A stretch of DNA of 64,000 nucleotides from Lepus europaeus (GCF_033115175.1 NC_084837.1:67169266-67233265), one strand, 5' to 3'; counted from the first letter of the stretch, positions 23,746 through 35,516 are shown. Notes: a model not told the origin generated them from the letters alone. Numbers and translations: made by a program.

Positions 23746-24136
23746 CTACAAGTTCTCCAATCATGAAAAGCAAGTAAAGAACAGCAGCAATGGTCAACCT
23801 GGTTTTCACCTTTCTCTGCTTCAGTAACTCTCTCTGTTTGCTGCAGTTGTCACAGGGGTCCACCTTCAAGCTCAGCTGACTGTTGGTCAAAGGTAAGTCC
23901 TGGTCCAATAGGGAATCGTCGTCGGCCTGGAGCGCCGGGTGCGCCCCGTTAACAGGCCTTTCCGGGGGCTCGGGCTCGTCCTCCGCCACCACCACTCGAA
24001 GTTTGTTAAAGCGAGCCAGCCCCTCGTCCCCCACCTCATCCGAGAAGTCAAAGGCGCTGGTGTCATTTAGAAACAGCGGCGCATCATCCTTCCTCAGCAG
24101 GGATTTGAGGCGCTGCCACGCGCCGGAGCCGGCCAT
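23746..24136 (-). CDS. SLC30A4: SLC30A4 (ZnT4 zinc transporter), first coding exon, residues 1-130
   Basis: This exon encodes the cytosolic N-terminus and start of membrane span 1 of ZnT4, a cation-diffusion-facilitator protein that moves zinc from cytosol into endosomal and secretory vesicles (loss in mice gives the lethal-milk phenotype). The product starts [20 protein letters not shown], which I recognise as ZnT4. Residues 70-90 are acidic and leucine-rich ([20 protein letters not shown]), followed by a CDNC pair at 95-98 and a basic stretch KQRKVK before the hydrophobic span starting near 113. The start codon sits in a strong context (GCCATGG). The reading frame stays open past 23746, but the protein after ELV no longer resembles ZnT4 and a consensus donor (GTA-G|gtgagt) lies exactly there. 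The exon ends after the first base of codon 131, matching the phase of the next exon. Confidence 0.96.
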
Positions 24137-24950
24137 GGCAGAGGCTGAGCGGCCGCGCCGCGGAACGGCTCGGTGCAGGCGGCCGGCCGGCGGCTCCTAC
24201 TTCACCGGAGCGCCGGTTCCCGAGGGCAGCGCCGCGCGTCCCTCCCCATCCTGTGGAAAACGAAACACGTTATAAATTAAAGGCGCCCCAACACTGCCCA
24301 CAAGTTCCGAAGCGGCGGGCGGCGGGGCGCTGGGCCGGCCCCGAGGCGCCGCCGGGGCTCCGCGAGGTAGGGGGGTGGGGGGCGGCGCATCTACCTGGGG
24401 CGCTGCCGCGGGGCCGCTCCTCCCTTCCCCAACCCCCCTCGCCGCCTCGGCGGGGCCGGCTCGCGCTGCTCCGCTCGGGGCTGCGAGGGAGCGGGGCCGC
24501 GGCTCGCGCCCGCCGCCGCGCCCGCCGCTCGAGGCCGGCTCCCCGGGTCTGACAGGTTCGGGGCCGGGCGCCCGCGGCCGCCGCCTCTCCCCGCCCTGCG
24601 CGAGGCCGCGCGCGTGCGCCGGGCGAGGCGCGCGAGGGGAGGGGTCGGCGCGGGGACACGCAGGCCCGGCGCGCAGGGCTGGGACGCGCGCGGGGGCTGC
24701 GCCGGGTCGCGCCGCCCCTTCGCCCGCGGGGTCGCCCCGGCCCAGGGGCGCTCACTGGCCCAGCGCGGCGTCCCCGGGGCCCTTCCTCCTCCTCCTCCCA
24801 GAAGAATGCGCTTGCCGGGCCGGGGTCTGCGGGCTCGGCGGCTGGGTTGGCACGGTCCCGCCCGGGGCCGGGCGTGGCTGCCTGGGGGTCCCTCCGGCGA
24901 AGGTGGGTCTCCGGGATCCCGGCCGCGGCAGCTTCTCAGAAAACAGCCCG
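23920..24950 (-). promoter_or_regulatory. SLC30A4: CpG island and probable SLC30A4 promoter
   Basis: GC content jumps abruptly from AT-rich flanks to dense CpG-containing sequence with repeated CGCG, CCGCCC and GGGGC motifs; it falls off again after about 24950. There is no clear TATA box. It covers the first coding exon, the 5' UTR and about 700 bases upstream, as expected for a housekeeping-type promoter. Two plausible minus-strand donors for a non-coding exon 1 are CAG|GTAGAT (exon end 24395) and CCA|GTGAGC (exon end 24756). I cannot choose between them or place the transcription start. Confidence 0.85.
24137..24250 (-). other. SLC30A4: SLC30A4 exon 2, 5' UTR part, with splice acceptor
   Basis: Read on the minus strand, a pyrimidine-rich stretch ending TTTCGTTTTCCACAG is followed by GATGGGGAGG at 24250. 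This is a good splice acceptor (AG at 24252-24251) placed 114 bases before the start codon. It implies a separate non-coding first exon further upstream in the CpG island, which fits the usual layout of this gene. The UTR itself is very GC-rich. The acceptor is seen directly; its use is inferred. Confidence 0.7.
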
Positions 24951-24959
24951 AGTGCTTTC

Positions 24960-25448
24960 CTGCCAAGTGGGAAGCCAAGCGACTTTTCCCTCCTCCCATT
25001 GCTGCGTTTCTGGCTTGTTGGCAAGGGTTCCCAACGCACAGAAATGATAAATATTTGAGGAGATGAAAAATGCTCCTTTGCCTGGTTTGATGTTTACATT
25101 TTGTATACGTGTATCGAATTCTCGCACTTGCCCCATAAATATGGTACGGGTATTGTTTGTCCGTGACAAAGATAAAAATACAAGCGAGGCTTAAATAATT
25201 ATTTGCTGCCCAGTCAAGTCCACTGGAGAGGGTGAGGCTGTTTTTGTCAGCAGTTCTGTGTCCTTATGTTCACTATTGTTTTTCGTTGTATTCTGTGTGC
25301 TACTGCCAAGTTCTTTTTTGTCTCTCTGGTATTTACCGCGTGGACCAAACTTGAGCACAAGAAATCTACTAGAGGTATCTCTTTGGCCTTTGGTTCTGTT
25401 TAACAAAAGAAAAGACAAAATCCAAAGATCATTTGACAGAATTCTAAC
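24960..25448. other. Non-coding stretch upstream of SLC30A4
   Basis: Normal-GC sequence immediately beyond the CpG island. No gene or repeat is recognised. There are open frames but none with coding character. Confidence 0.6.
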
Positions 25449-25449
25449 T

Positions 25450-25724
25450 TTTTATTTCTTTGAAATGCACAACTAGAGAGAGAGGAGAGAGGGAGATTTT
25501 CTGTCCACTGGTTCACTCGCTAAATGACCCCAATAGCAAAGGCTGTTCCATACAGGTCTCCATGTAGGTGCAAGAGCCCAAGGACTTCGGCCACCTTCTA
25601 CTGCTTTCCCTGGTGCGTTAGTAGGGAGCTGGTTTGGAAGTGGAGCAGCCAGGACTGAAACACGTGCCCCGAGGGGATGCCAGCGTTGTGGCAGCTTAAC
25701 CTGCTGCACCACAGTGTCGCCCCC
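25450..25724 (-). repeat. CSINE, internally shortened
   Basis: Minus-strand copy missing the segment between GGCTGTTCC and CATACAGGTCTCC, where other copies carry the CAGGAGCCAGGAGC part. The tail is only TTTTTATTTCTTTG. Confidence 0.82.
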
Positions 25725-25808
25725 TAAATCTAAATTTTAATGGCAAAGTGAAATGACAGTAAGATTGCAATACAAAGTCTTATTCCAGATTTCCTGGATG
25801 GGCTTTAG

Positions 25809-25821
25809 GGGGGGGGGGGGG
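25809..25821. repeat. G homopolymer
   Basis: Uninterrupted run of about 13 G on the plus strand (GGGCTTTA then G run). Confidence 0.9.
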
Positions 25822-25939
25822 CTACACAAATCATTAAATTTATGTGCAAAACGTTGTGGGTGTTTATATTTTCTGGGACAAGTTCCTTAGCTTTCATCAT
25901 ATTCTCAGGGTTAAGAGTCAAGATTAAAAACAATAACAT

Positions 25940-26266
25940 GGGGCCTGTTCTATGGCGCAGCGGGTTAAAGCCCTGGCCTGCAGCGCTGGCATACTATATG
26001 GGTACCAGTTCCAGTACCTGCTGCTTCACTTCTGATCCAGCTCCGGCTAATGCACCTAGGAAAGCAGTAGAGGATGGCCCAAGTGCTTGACCCCTGCATC
26101 CACGTGGGAAACCTGGAAGAAGCTCCTGGCTCCTGGCTTCTGCCTGGCCCAGCCCCGGTTGTGTGACCACTTGGGGGAGTGAACCATCCAATGGAAGACC
26201 TCTTTCTCCCTTTAACTCTGCCTTTCAAGTAAATAAAAATAAATCTTCAAAAACAAAACAAAACAA
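25940..26266 (+). repeat. CSINE, full length
   Basis: Plus-strand copy ending AAATAAATCTTCAAAAAC plus AACAAAAC repeats. The flanks share AACAATAACA / AACAACAACA. Confidence 0.86.
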
Positions 26267-26744
26267 CAACACTGTCAGGAGAAGTATTGGATCAAGGCCT
26301 TAGCTTCTGTTTGGACGTGAATTGTGAATTGTACAAACTCCTGTTTGTCCAGTGTTTATGAATGTTACATTTTTTATAATAGTCTATATGTATTACCAAA
26401 TTTCAGGTTACAAAAAATGCAATACAAAATCATATGAAGCAGTCATTTGCCTCTGGAGATGCAGGTGACGCTTTGGAACCTTGTATGTCCCAAGAGCAAG
26501 CACTTTTGGACTCCAAGGCAGTTCCTCACTTTTGAATGCCAGCTTTATGACTGCAGAGCTGCAATCCTGGGAGTCTAGTTAGGGAGCCTGGATCAGAGGC
26601 TTCATGGTTCCTAGACCAGGAAGGAAAAACTAGTGCTTGGGATGTTCAATAACCAGGACACACAGGCCATAATCACTTGAAGGGAGAGAGCTTACTAGGG
26701 GTTGCTTTCCTAACCCCAAATATCTTAATCCACCCAGTTTGAAA

Positions 26745-26767
26745 GTAGGTTTTTTTTTTTTTTTTTT
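26745..26767. repeat. T homopolymer
   Basis: A T run of about 19 bases with no SINE or L1 body attached that I can recognise. Confidence 0.8.
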
Positions 26768-27019
26768 AAATTTCATTTTATTATGCTGCTTGGAATTCTA
26801 CCAATGAGAGATACCAATGAATGAATGAGTAAATAAATATTTCTTAAAGGAAGATTCCATTTTTAAGGAAAAAGGATAGACAGTTTTAAGAAAAATTAAG
26901 GCAAGGGCATGGGTTATTTTGAGTATATACAGCAAACTTTGTTGGGGAGGGCTGAAACTCTACTTCCTGGTTTGCTTTTTTTTTGTTGTTTCCCTAGGTA
27001 CCTGCAGAGTGATGGGAGG

Positions 27020-27518
27020 ACAACAAAAAATCTAAATGGCGATTTTAGGATGTATCCACAAATTCTGAGGAACTCCATCCTTCAAGGGGTGGAGCTGCAT
27101 TATCCTATTGGATCAGCTATGCTTAATGAGTAACATTTAGCCTATAATGAATAGAATATGGTAGAGGTGACTGTATGACTTAGAGGACTAGATCATAAAT
27201 GGCATTGCAACTGTCTCTTTATTCTTACTTTTAGATCACTTGCACTGGAGGGTACTGGCTACTGTGTTGTGAGAAACTCCAGCAGCCCGATGAAAAGGTG
27301 CATAATTGAATTACACTGGAGGTCGACCCTCCTCCAGCTAAGACTTCAGATGATTACAGTCAGGTGATGTTCAGTGAAGCCCCAAGAGGGATCCTGAGCC
27401 AGAACCCAGCTAACTCTACTAAGGTGACCCTCAGACTGCATGAGAAAATAAATGTCCATTGTTCAACATGGTAAGTTTTGGGGATTATTTCTTACACAGC
27501 TATAGATAACTAATACAC
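27020..27518 (+). mobile_element. MLT1-like MaLR LTR
   Basis: The 3' end AAAATAAATGTCCATTGTTC..TTACACAGCTATAGATAACTAATACAC is the classical MLT1 terminus with its polyadenylation signal. GAGCCAGAACCCAGCTAAC upstream fits. The 5' boundary is a guess. Confidence 0.65.
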
Positions 27519-27580
27519 TAGTTTGCTTCTGTACCAGAATAGCCATTTTGTTCCTTTTTCTTTTTTTTAAAATCACATAG

Positions 27581-27869
27581 CATTTTTTAAGAATATTTAT
27601 TTGAAAGGCAGAGTTACACACACAGAGAGAGAAGTCTTTCATCTACTGGTTCACTCCCTGAATGGCCACAGCTGAGCTGATTGGAAGCCAGGAGCTTCTC
27701 CCACATGCATACTGGGCCCAAGCGCTTGGACGCTCCTCTGCTGCCTTCCCAGGCTCATTAGCAGGGAGCTGGATAGAAAGTAGAGCAACTGGGACTTGAA
27801 CCATCTCCCATATGGGACGGCGGTGGTGTAGGCCAGGGCTTTAACCTGCTAAGCCACAGTGCCAGCCCT
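27581..27869 (-). repeat. CSINE, divergent
   Basis: Minus-strand copy flanked by AATCACATAG / AGTCACATAG. It lacks the part between ATGGCCACAG and CTGAGCTGATTGGAAGCC. Confidence 0.85.
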
Positions 27870-28439
27870 AGTCACATAGACTCTTATTCCTGGGCTTGCC
27901 CTTGGACTCATGGCATGATTTCTATCACTGAGCTTTAAAATGAGCTAAATAGACTTTTGTGACTAGGTTGGGAATGTAATCATTATTAGAAAACTTATTT
28001 CTATGTATTCAGAGTTTTAAACAATAGACAAATGACATTCTGAAACATGACCCACTTATAATCTTGATGCTGCCTGTAATTTTGCTAGCTATTGCTTAAT
28101 ATACCTTTCTTGTATAAAAGACCTTATATATTTTTTCCTAGTCTGAGAACATTTTTATGGGGAAGATGGAAAAATTGCCAACTATTTAGCCTATCTCTCA
28201 ACCAGGTAATCCATCAGATGCAGAGTGTTTAGGTAATAGCAGAGGCCTGACAGTTCAACTGAAAGACACATACCTGGGGCAGTGAACTGGGATAGACTTA
28301 AAATATCCCATGTCAAAACTTGTTTTCTGGCTCAGTTATCTCTTGGGAAAAAATGACAATACTAAAAACAATACCTCAGCTAATATTTACTTACTTATAC
28401 CAGGCACTAGACAGGGGGCCTGACTCATTTCATCCTCAC

Positions 28440-28715
28440 AACGTCATTATAAAGAAGGTAGTGATTAAATGCATGGGTCGTTGAGTCAGACTGCTTGTGT
28501 TTGCATCCTGGCTTCACCATTTACAGTCATATGGTATCTGGCAAACTATTAACCACTTTGTGCTTCTATTTTCTTACCTATAAAGTAGGGATAATAATAG
28601 TATCCATCACACAGGCCTGTGGTAAGGATTAAATAAAATAAGGCATATAAAGTATGTATAACTTATCGCACACACAGTTCCTAGCATATGGTAAATACTC
28701 AACCATGTTAGTTCT
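28440..28715 (+). repeat. MIR
   Basis: GAGTCAGACTGCTTGTGTTT, CATCCTGGCTTCACCATTTA and CTATAAAGTAGGGATAATAA, followed by GGATTAAATAAAATAAGGCA, is a nearly complete MIR in plus orientation. Confidence 0.8.
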
Positions 28716-28719
28716 TAGA

Positions 28720-28980
28720 GGTGTGCATTTGGCCTGGTGGTTAAGACGCCTATGTCCCACAGCAGAGTACTTGGGTTCAGTTGCCAGAATCTGGCTCTAG
28801 CTCCTGATTCCAGCTTCCTGCTGATGTGGGCCTTGGGAGCCACCTTGTTGGTTCAAGGAACCAACTGGCAGACCTAGATTAGGTTCCTGGCTCCTGGCAA
28901 AGCCATTTGGGGAGTGGACCAGTGTTGGGAGCTAGCTCTCACTCTCTTTCTGTCTCATCTCTAAAAATAGCTTTTTAAAA
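28720..28980 (+). repeat. Old, divergent CSINE-like SINE
   Basis: Plus-strand element directly after the MIR, with GTGTGCATTTGGCCTGGTGG head as in the copies at 3475 and 36565. Confidence 0.72.
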
Positions 28981-29555
28981 ATGTTGATTAAAGAAATTAG
29001 TTCCTATTTTCTATGTAGATGAAACATGGGGTTTCAGGGAGGCTGAGCATCTTGGCTAGAGTCACGTAGCCAGCAAACAGCATGAGCTCAGTGCCAGATC
29101 AGTTTGGTTTTGGATCTCAAGCTCTTAACCATTACTCCATGCTGTCTACCTTTGTTTCTTTCTGCACTCAAATGGAATGATCTGCAGAAAAGCATCTAGA
29201 TTCTTTGAAGTATTCTAGGAGAGAGCCCTGCTTCACATACCAAGGACTTGCCAGCACCCTGAGACCTAAGTATCATCCTATAAAATCTACCTTGAAAATT
29301 GGGAAAAAAAAAAAGTAGAAAAGTTTTTTAAGAAATTGAAATATAGGAAAAGATATCACGTATTTGGCAAGTTCAAATAATGCTTGTTCCCCATTCTGAG
29401 AATACCTTCCTCTTTTGGTATATGCGGCTCTAGAAGGTTTTCATAGGATGTTTTGGAATGGGTTCTCTTATGCCTTTCAGGAAGGAATAAGCTGTTGGGT
29501 ACATAAGGGTTAGTGATGTGATGTACGGTTGAGTGTATTAGTTTTTTCTTCTTCT

Positions 29556-29907
29556 TCTTTTTTTTTTTTTAAAGATTTATTTATTTATTTATTTATTTGG
29601 AAGTCAGAGTTACAAAGAGAGAGAAGGAGAGGCAGAGAGAGAGAGAGAGGTCTTCCATCCGCTGGTTCACTCCCCAGTTGGCCGCCATGGCCAGAGCTGT
29701 GCCAGTCTGAAGCCAGGAGCCAGGAGCTTCCTCCGGGTCTCCCACGCAGGTGCAGGGGCCCAAGGACTTGAGCCATCTTCTACTGGTTTCCCAGGCCATA
29801 GCAGAGAGCTGAATTGGAAGCGGAACAGCTGGGACTTGAACTGGCGTCCATATGGGATGCCTGCACAGCAGGCGGTGGCTTTACCCACTATGCCACATCG
29901 CCAGCCC
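29556..29907 (-). repeat. CSINE, full length
   Basis: Minus-strand copy with an imperfect duplication TTAGTTTTTTCTTCTT / GTAGTTTCTTCCTTCT around it. Confidence 0.92.
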
Positions 29908-30042
29908 CAGTAGTTTCTTCCTTCTATCGACTACTCCTAACAGAGTTGCTGGGGTTTTAATTTATCCTCTCATCTAAGGGAAGAAAAGAGAAAGACCCAG
30001 AATAAATAAAAGAATTGCCTAAGGATGAGAAAGTCCCCCCAC

Positions 30043-30384
30043 CCTTTTTTTTTTCTTTAACATTTATTTATTTAAAAGAGTTACAAAGAGAGAGGGACAG
30101 AGAGAGAGAGAGAGACAGAGATCTTCCATCCACTGGTTCTCTCCCTAAATGGCTGTAACAGCCAGGGCTGGGTCAAGCCAAAGCCAGGAGCCAAAAGTCT
30201 CTTCTGTGTCTCCCATGTGGGTGCAGGGGCCCAAACACTTAGGCCATCCTCCTCTGTTTTCCTGGGTACATTAGCAGGGAGCTAGATTGGAAGTGGAGCA
30301 GCCAGGACTTTAACTGGCACTTGTATGGGATATTGGCCAGAGTTGCTGGTGGTGGCTTTACCTGCTATGCCACAGCGCCGGCCT
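30043..30384 (-). repeat. CSINE, full length
   Basis: Minus-strand copy, flanks GAGAAAGTCCCC / AGGAAAGACCCC. Confidence 0.92.
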
Positions 30385-30689
30385 AGGAAAGACCCCTTTT
30401 TGAACAAATAGGATATAAAGGAGAGGATCCCTGGCCTATTAGCCTCATTCCCTGTCAGGCAAGCTGACTTAGAAGCCAAAACCTACATACAATAAAATAC
30501 ATGGCTCTCATGACTTTGGTTTTATTTTCCCTTACCCCTTAACGTAAACATTCATATTGAGTTATCTAACCATGTCTGGCTGAGATCCAGTGGAATTCAG
30601 TGGGTTCAGGGAGTCAGCATACCAGTCCTGAGGTGCAGGGCAGAGGGAGCTGGAAGGGGAACTCTGGACATTCTGAGTGTTTCATCATA

Positions 30690-30890
30690 TACAGGGGCAC
30701 CACCACAGAGTACTTGGAGAACTTTCTTCAGCTCCTAATATTGCCACTCACTATGACCCCTGGCAGTGTAATATTGCTGAGCTCATTTTCTTGTCTGTGA
30801 AAAATGGAAAATAATATTGGCCTACCCATTTCATAAGGATACTGTAAAAATCAAATGAGGTTTTGTATGTGAAAGTATTCCTTTACCAAC
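30690..30890 (+). repeat. MIR fragment
   Basis: GCTGAGCTCATTTTCTTGTC, TGTGAAAAATGGAAAATAAT and AAGGATACTGTAAAAATCAA follow the MIR order. Confidence 0.6.
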
Positions 30891-30899
30891 CCTGCTGCA

Positions 30900-33570
30900 A
30901 TTATTAAAGGCCATGCCACCTGAACTAAAGTATAAGATAAGGGTATGGGAAAATGCTCATTGTCAAGAATTCTTTACTTACATCTGTTTTGTTTTAGGAT
31001 TGGTAAACCCCAGTCCTTGGTTTGTTAACATTCAGACTCATTTGAAACTCTAATGACTGCCACAAATTACTGTTAGCTCATTTCTATCCTAAGCTACTTT
31101 TGTATCCATAGCACCTAACTTTGCACTCATGGCAGGAGCCCTGTAAATATCCACGGATTAATAAATGAAAAGGTTTTAATCATAAAGTTCACCCATTACT
31201 TTAAATTCCCCTCTAACATAAACATTTCTGTTTTTTTAAACTGGTATGTAAGGCCATGTCTAAGAAATTTTTAGTGGTGAAATCAAGGTGTTCATAATGA
31301 TTTGTGATTATTAATATACTAATCATAAACATACTAGTTGTATTAATAGTTACTAGATCTATTTCAAAAAACATAACATTTATGAATTAATCCAGTACAA
31401 AGAAGCAACTGCAGACAAAGTGATTTTTTCGAGGCCTCTAACAACTGGTGGCTTTAAACAATGTAGGCCATTGTGTGAAGTCTCTGCAGGGGTTATTGTG
31501 AAGATTAATTAGATTAAAATCTGCAAAGTGCTTTGAGTTTTTCCCAGAATTCCTTTATAAATAAAAATGGCATTAGGTTTTTTCTTATAAAGTGTCTTTA
31601 TGTTGTTTTTCTCAGAATCAGATGTAACAAGTTCACCTGCTGTTTAGCTGCCTGTGTTCCCTGAAGCAAAAAAACCCCAAAGCTAAGCCAAACCTAAGTT
31701 ACCTTTGATGGTTTTAAGCTAACTACGGAAGTGCACATGGCTGAGCAGAATTAACTACCCTAATCACAAAGATCTTAGTGTCTGATTTACATGACACAGT
31801 AATGTCTCATAATCACTAATGCCACGTGGTAATTAGATATAAATTACTTGTAATTATTACAGCTATTTTATACTGACCAACAAAGCTTTACTCACCTCTT
31901 TATTATCTCTATTTTAATAATTGACATTCTTTTCACTTACAAATAGTGTTTAAGGCAGATTTCCTTTTAGTAGTTCTTCCTTACCTCCTAATAACATAAG
32001 TGTTGAAAATGTACCTGCTACCAGGCACTGTTTAATTCTCGTTGTGTGCACTGAAAACGTAGGTACTTGATAAAAGATGGGAGTCTTAGAGCCAGCTCTC
32101 CAACAGCTGAGGTTCCTTTGTGACTCCTAGTCTCCTTGTTTCTGAACCTAATCCTGTCTCCAGTGACCCACTCAGCTTATGCTGTCCCCATGTCTCACCC
32201 AGAAGGAACAGCTCTGAATATTCTTAGTAGGCTTGAGGGAGGAGAAACTGGAGCAGACCCAGGTAAGCCTGGGGAACAGTAGGATAAGAGGCCCATTGTA
32301 AATGAGGAACTCACCTGGCAGGTAACCAACTGGGTTTGCTTACGACTGAAGGGGTTCCTGGGGACTTGAGAATAGATTCTGGAATTGTGATACTGACTGG
32401 GTCTTTGCCGGGTACGCAGACCCCTTGTTACCGTTGGGCCCTGCGGCGTACTGGGCTGGCTGTGGGCTGGGGACGCTGGAAGTGACTCCTGTTACAGTGC
32501 AGAGGAGGTCAGAGGTGTCCAAGAGGGAAGCCAGCTGTACCCAGGGCCCTGTTAACGTCATCAAGGTCTCAGTTCAGTGTTGCAGCTTTGCAGGTGTGTG
32601 AACTACACCAGTGGATCACCCTGGGGAAACCAATGCACACTAAACGACCGCCCCAAGAGACGGAGTTAATTACTATTGTAGTTGATATCTTAATCATCCT
32701 GGGGAATACGCCATTCCCATTGCCCTGGATGCCCCCTTCACAGGCCTGGTGATAGGTGAATCCAAGTTACCTGAGACCCAGAGCAAAGCTGACAGGAGTT
32801 GAAAAGGCCTTTTTCTGATTGTGTCCCTGTTTTCCTGCTGGGGTGTTTTACCTCATTCCCACATCTGGCAGCTCTTGTCAGCGTTCCCATCTTTGCTTTT
32901 AATTCTGTGAATTCTGCCCAGCCTCCCTCATGCCTCTCTCACTCCTCCTCTCTCTCCATTGTTTCTTGTCCTTTCCCTCTCTTTTTCTCTGCCCCCCCCC
33001 ACTTCCTTCCTTCCTCCCTTTTTTCAACAAATATTATCGGTCTGCCTGTCATATGCCAGTCATTACAACAGGCACTGGAGCTATACAGAATAAAAGGAAG
33101 TCTAGATGGTATCTTATCCCCTAAGAGTCATGCATACACATCACAAATTACAAATCTTTATCTCAAATTTTTTTCCTATATCGCATGCAGACTGCTGATA
33201 TCTAGATGTCATTTGTTTTCCCCAGGGAAAGTGCAAAATAATAGATCCTTTATTCTCAGTTGAATTTTTGGACATTTTCCCCTTAGGCCCTCATCAGGGG
33301 AAGTCTGCAGATAATCAACCCCACCCGTTGTTATACACTGATGGTTATAACCAAGGCCAGGAAATTCACTCAGTACCACTCCAGCTGCCCATGGTTCTCT
33401 AGTTGTGTTTGGTCCTGAGTTGTGACCTCAGAGCTCAGAGCCCTGTCTTCATTTTATAAATAGTTTGGATATTTTTATCCCAAAGTGCATTACACTGTAC
33501 TTGTTCCCACAGAAGCTTGTCTGTCAGTAGTCTGATCACGTGGTCGTATTTCTTGGCTCTTTTGATTATC
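30900..33570. other. 2.7 kb with no gene and no CSINE
   Basis: The longest clearly SINE-free stretch in the window's left two thirds. I recognise only an L2-like scrap near 33027-33100 (ACAAATATTATCGG..GCACTGGAGCTATACAG). Otherwise it looks like unique, non-coding sequence with no plausible exon seen. Confidence 0.55.
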
Positions 33571-33571
33571 T

Positions 33572-33850
33572 AGCCCAGAGATTGACAACCTCTTTCCCTA
33601 AAATACCAGATAATAAATAATTTCAGTTACTTTACCATTGTGGCATGAAAGTAGCTGGTCAAGTTAGTAAACGAATGAGCATTGGGTGTGTTCCAATAAA
33701 AATTTATGGGAACAGAGATGTGAATTTCATAGAATTTTTATGTGTCACAAAATATTAGTTTCCTCTCAATTTTAAAAATAATTTTAAAATGAAAAAACTG
33801 TTCTTAGTTTGTAGACTCTATAAAACCAGGTGCAGGGAAGAGTTGGCTTA
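33572..33850 (+). mobile_element. hAT-type DNA transposon relic
   Basis: GAGATTGACAACCTCTTTCC, AACGAATGAGCATTGGGTGT, GTTCCAATAAAAATTTATGG and TTGGCTTATGGACTATCATT match the order of a common mammalian hAT element. A second, shorter copy lies at 60105-60262. Confidence 0.6.
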
Positions 33851-33999
33851 TGGACTATCATTGCCTGTTCGCTGATTGAGACCCATCACTATTCAGAAGT
33901 GTTGTTGGGATTTTACTGTGTGCTCTCTCTCCTGTGTTAGTCCCTTTCAAGAACTGAGGCCTGAGGAATCAGGCTCTTTACCTGGTCCCATTAATCGCT

Positions 34000-34560
34000 G
34001 CTTCCCAAAACACCATTGAGGCAGCAGTATTTACACTGCCCAGTTGTCTTCATTTGGGTGGTGTAGTTGGTGGCCCTCAAGCCCATCTGAGTGCTCTGAA
34101 TGTGGCTGCCCACGCCTCATAGTGGTTCCAGGTAAAATACTTTGGGACTTCCAGAATGGAAAATTGATTGTATCTCTGTCTTCTTCCTCTGCACTACCTC
34201 AACTCATGCACTGTGCCACTGCCCTCTGAGCTGTTAGCCACATTGCCCTTGCATTATTTGGGGCTCTGACCACAGGCCTTTGCACACATAGTTTACTTAT
34301 TTGGACTCCTCTATCCAGTTAATTCTAGGTTAGCTCTCGAGCCACTGACCCCTCTGACACCCATCACACCCCAAGTCCAGATGAGTCTGTTTGTTACATG
34401 TGCTCATGTCTCACCTTGTAATTTTGTCTTCATCAGTGGCATTATCTGACAAGTGGCTGCCTCTAACTCTGTTGATAGACTCTCAGTTTATCTTTGCTCA
34501 CCGCTGTATTCCCTGAGCTGGCATATAGTATGTGCTCAACAAGGATGCAGTAGGCCTCAG
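34000..34560 (+). repeat. L2 fragment, tentative
   Basis: CAGGCCTTTGCACACATAGT followed by ACTCCTCTATCCAGTTAA and later TATTCCCTGAGCTGGCATAT resemble the L2 3' region in plus orientation. Confidence 0.5.
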
Positions 34561-34616
34561 CCTATTAGCTGGGGCATTGATGCCTATGACAATTCCCTCC
34601 CTTTACTTTATTTTTA

Positions 34617-34956
34617 TTTATTTATTTTTTGACAGCCAGAGTAGATAGTGAGAGAGAGAGAAAGAGAGAGAGAGACAGAAAAAGGTCTTCCTTCCGTTGG
34701 TTCACCCTCCAGATGGCTGCCACGGCCAGCGCGCTACACCGATCCAAAGCCAGGAGCCAGGTGCTTCCTCCTGGTCTCCCATGCGGGTGCAGGACCCAAG
34801 CACTTGGGCCATCCTCCACTGCCTTCCCGGGCCACAGCAGAGAGCTGGACTGGAAGAGGAGCAACCGGGACAGAATCCGGCACCACAACCGGGACTAGAA
34901 CCTGGGGTACTGGCGCCGTAGGCGGAGGATTAGCCTAGTGAGCCACGGCGCCGGCC
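34617..34956 (-). repeat. Young CSINE inside an older tail-only insertion
   Basis: Minus-strand young-type copy, full length to GGCGCCGGCC. On both sides lies TTATTTTTATTTATTTATTT, and outside that TTCCCTCCCTTTACT (34592-34606 and 34993-35007). Confidence 0.93.
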
Positions 34957-35029
34957 TTTTTTATTTTATTTTTATTTATTTATTTTTTTGGGTTCCCTCC
35001 CTTTACTAGCAAAGTGAAATTGCATGAAT

Positions 35030-35160
35030 TATAAGATCTCTTTGAGCCACAGTTTCCTTCTCTATAAGATGGAGGTAGTGACCAATATCACTGAGTGGTG
35101 GTGACTTAAATGAGATAATGTGTCTGACACATGGTCTGGTCCAGAGAGATTACTATTAGT
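35030..35160 (+). repeat. MIR fragment
   Basis: GAGCCACAGTTTCCTTCTCT, ATAAGATGGAGGTAGTGACC and TTAAATGAGATAATGTGTCT are MIR core features. Confidence 0.7.
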
Positions 35161-35516
35161 CCCCTTCTCTCTTTTCTCTCATTGACATCAACTCCATGAT
35201 TGCCCGAACCTAATCACCACTTGCCCAGATTCCCCAAATGCACAGGGCTCCTCCACCTTCCTGATGAAATTGCAATGTGTCTATTGAGAAATGCAGAATT
35301 AGGAAGATGACTACAACTCCCTCACACATCTGCTGCCTTCCAGGAGCTGTCACATGGGCCCTGTAGTCGTTCCCCCCTCCCCCCACAACCAGGTGATCAG
35401 CAGGCCCAGCCAATTGTTTTTGCTTCTGAGCTAGTTCCCTTATTGCCTCACAAAGCATCCCAATGTTATGCAACTTTTGTCATCAGCCTCTCCATTGGAA
35501 ACCTATCAAAGGTTTT

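Noticed and set aside
24253-25066. Long open frames on both strands of the CpG island (up to about 227 codons)
   Set aside because: Stop codons are rare in GC-rich DNA; the products are low-complexity Arg/Pro/Ala/Gly with no domain and overlap on all frames. Only the SLC30A4 frame is recognisable.
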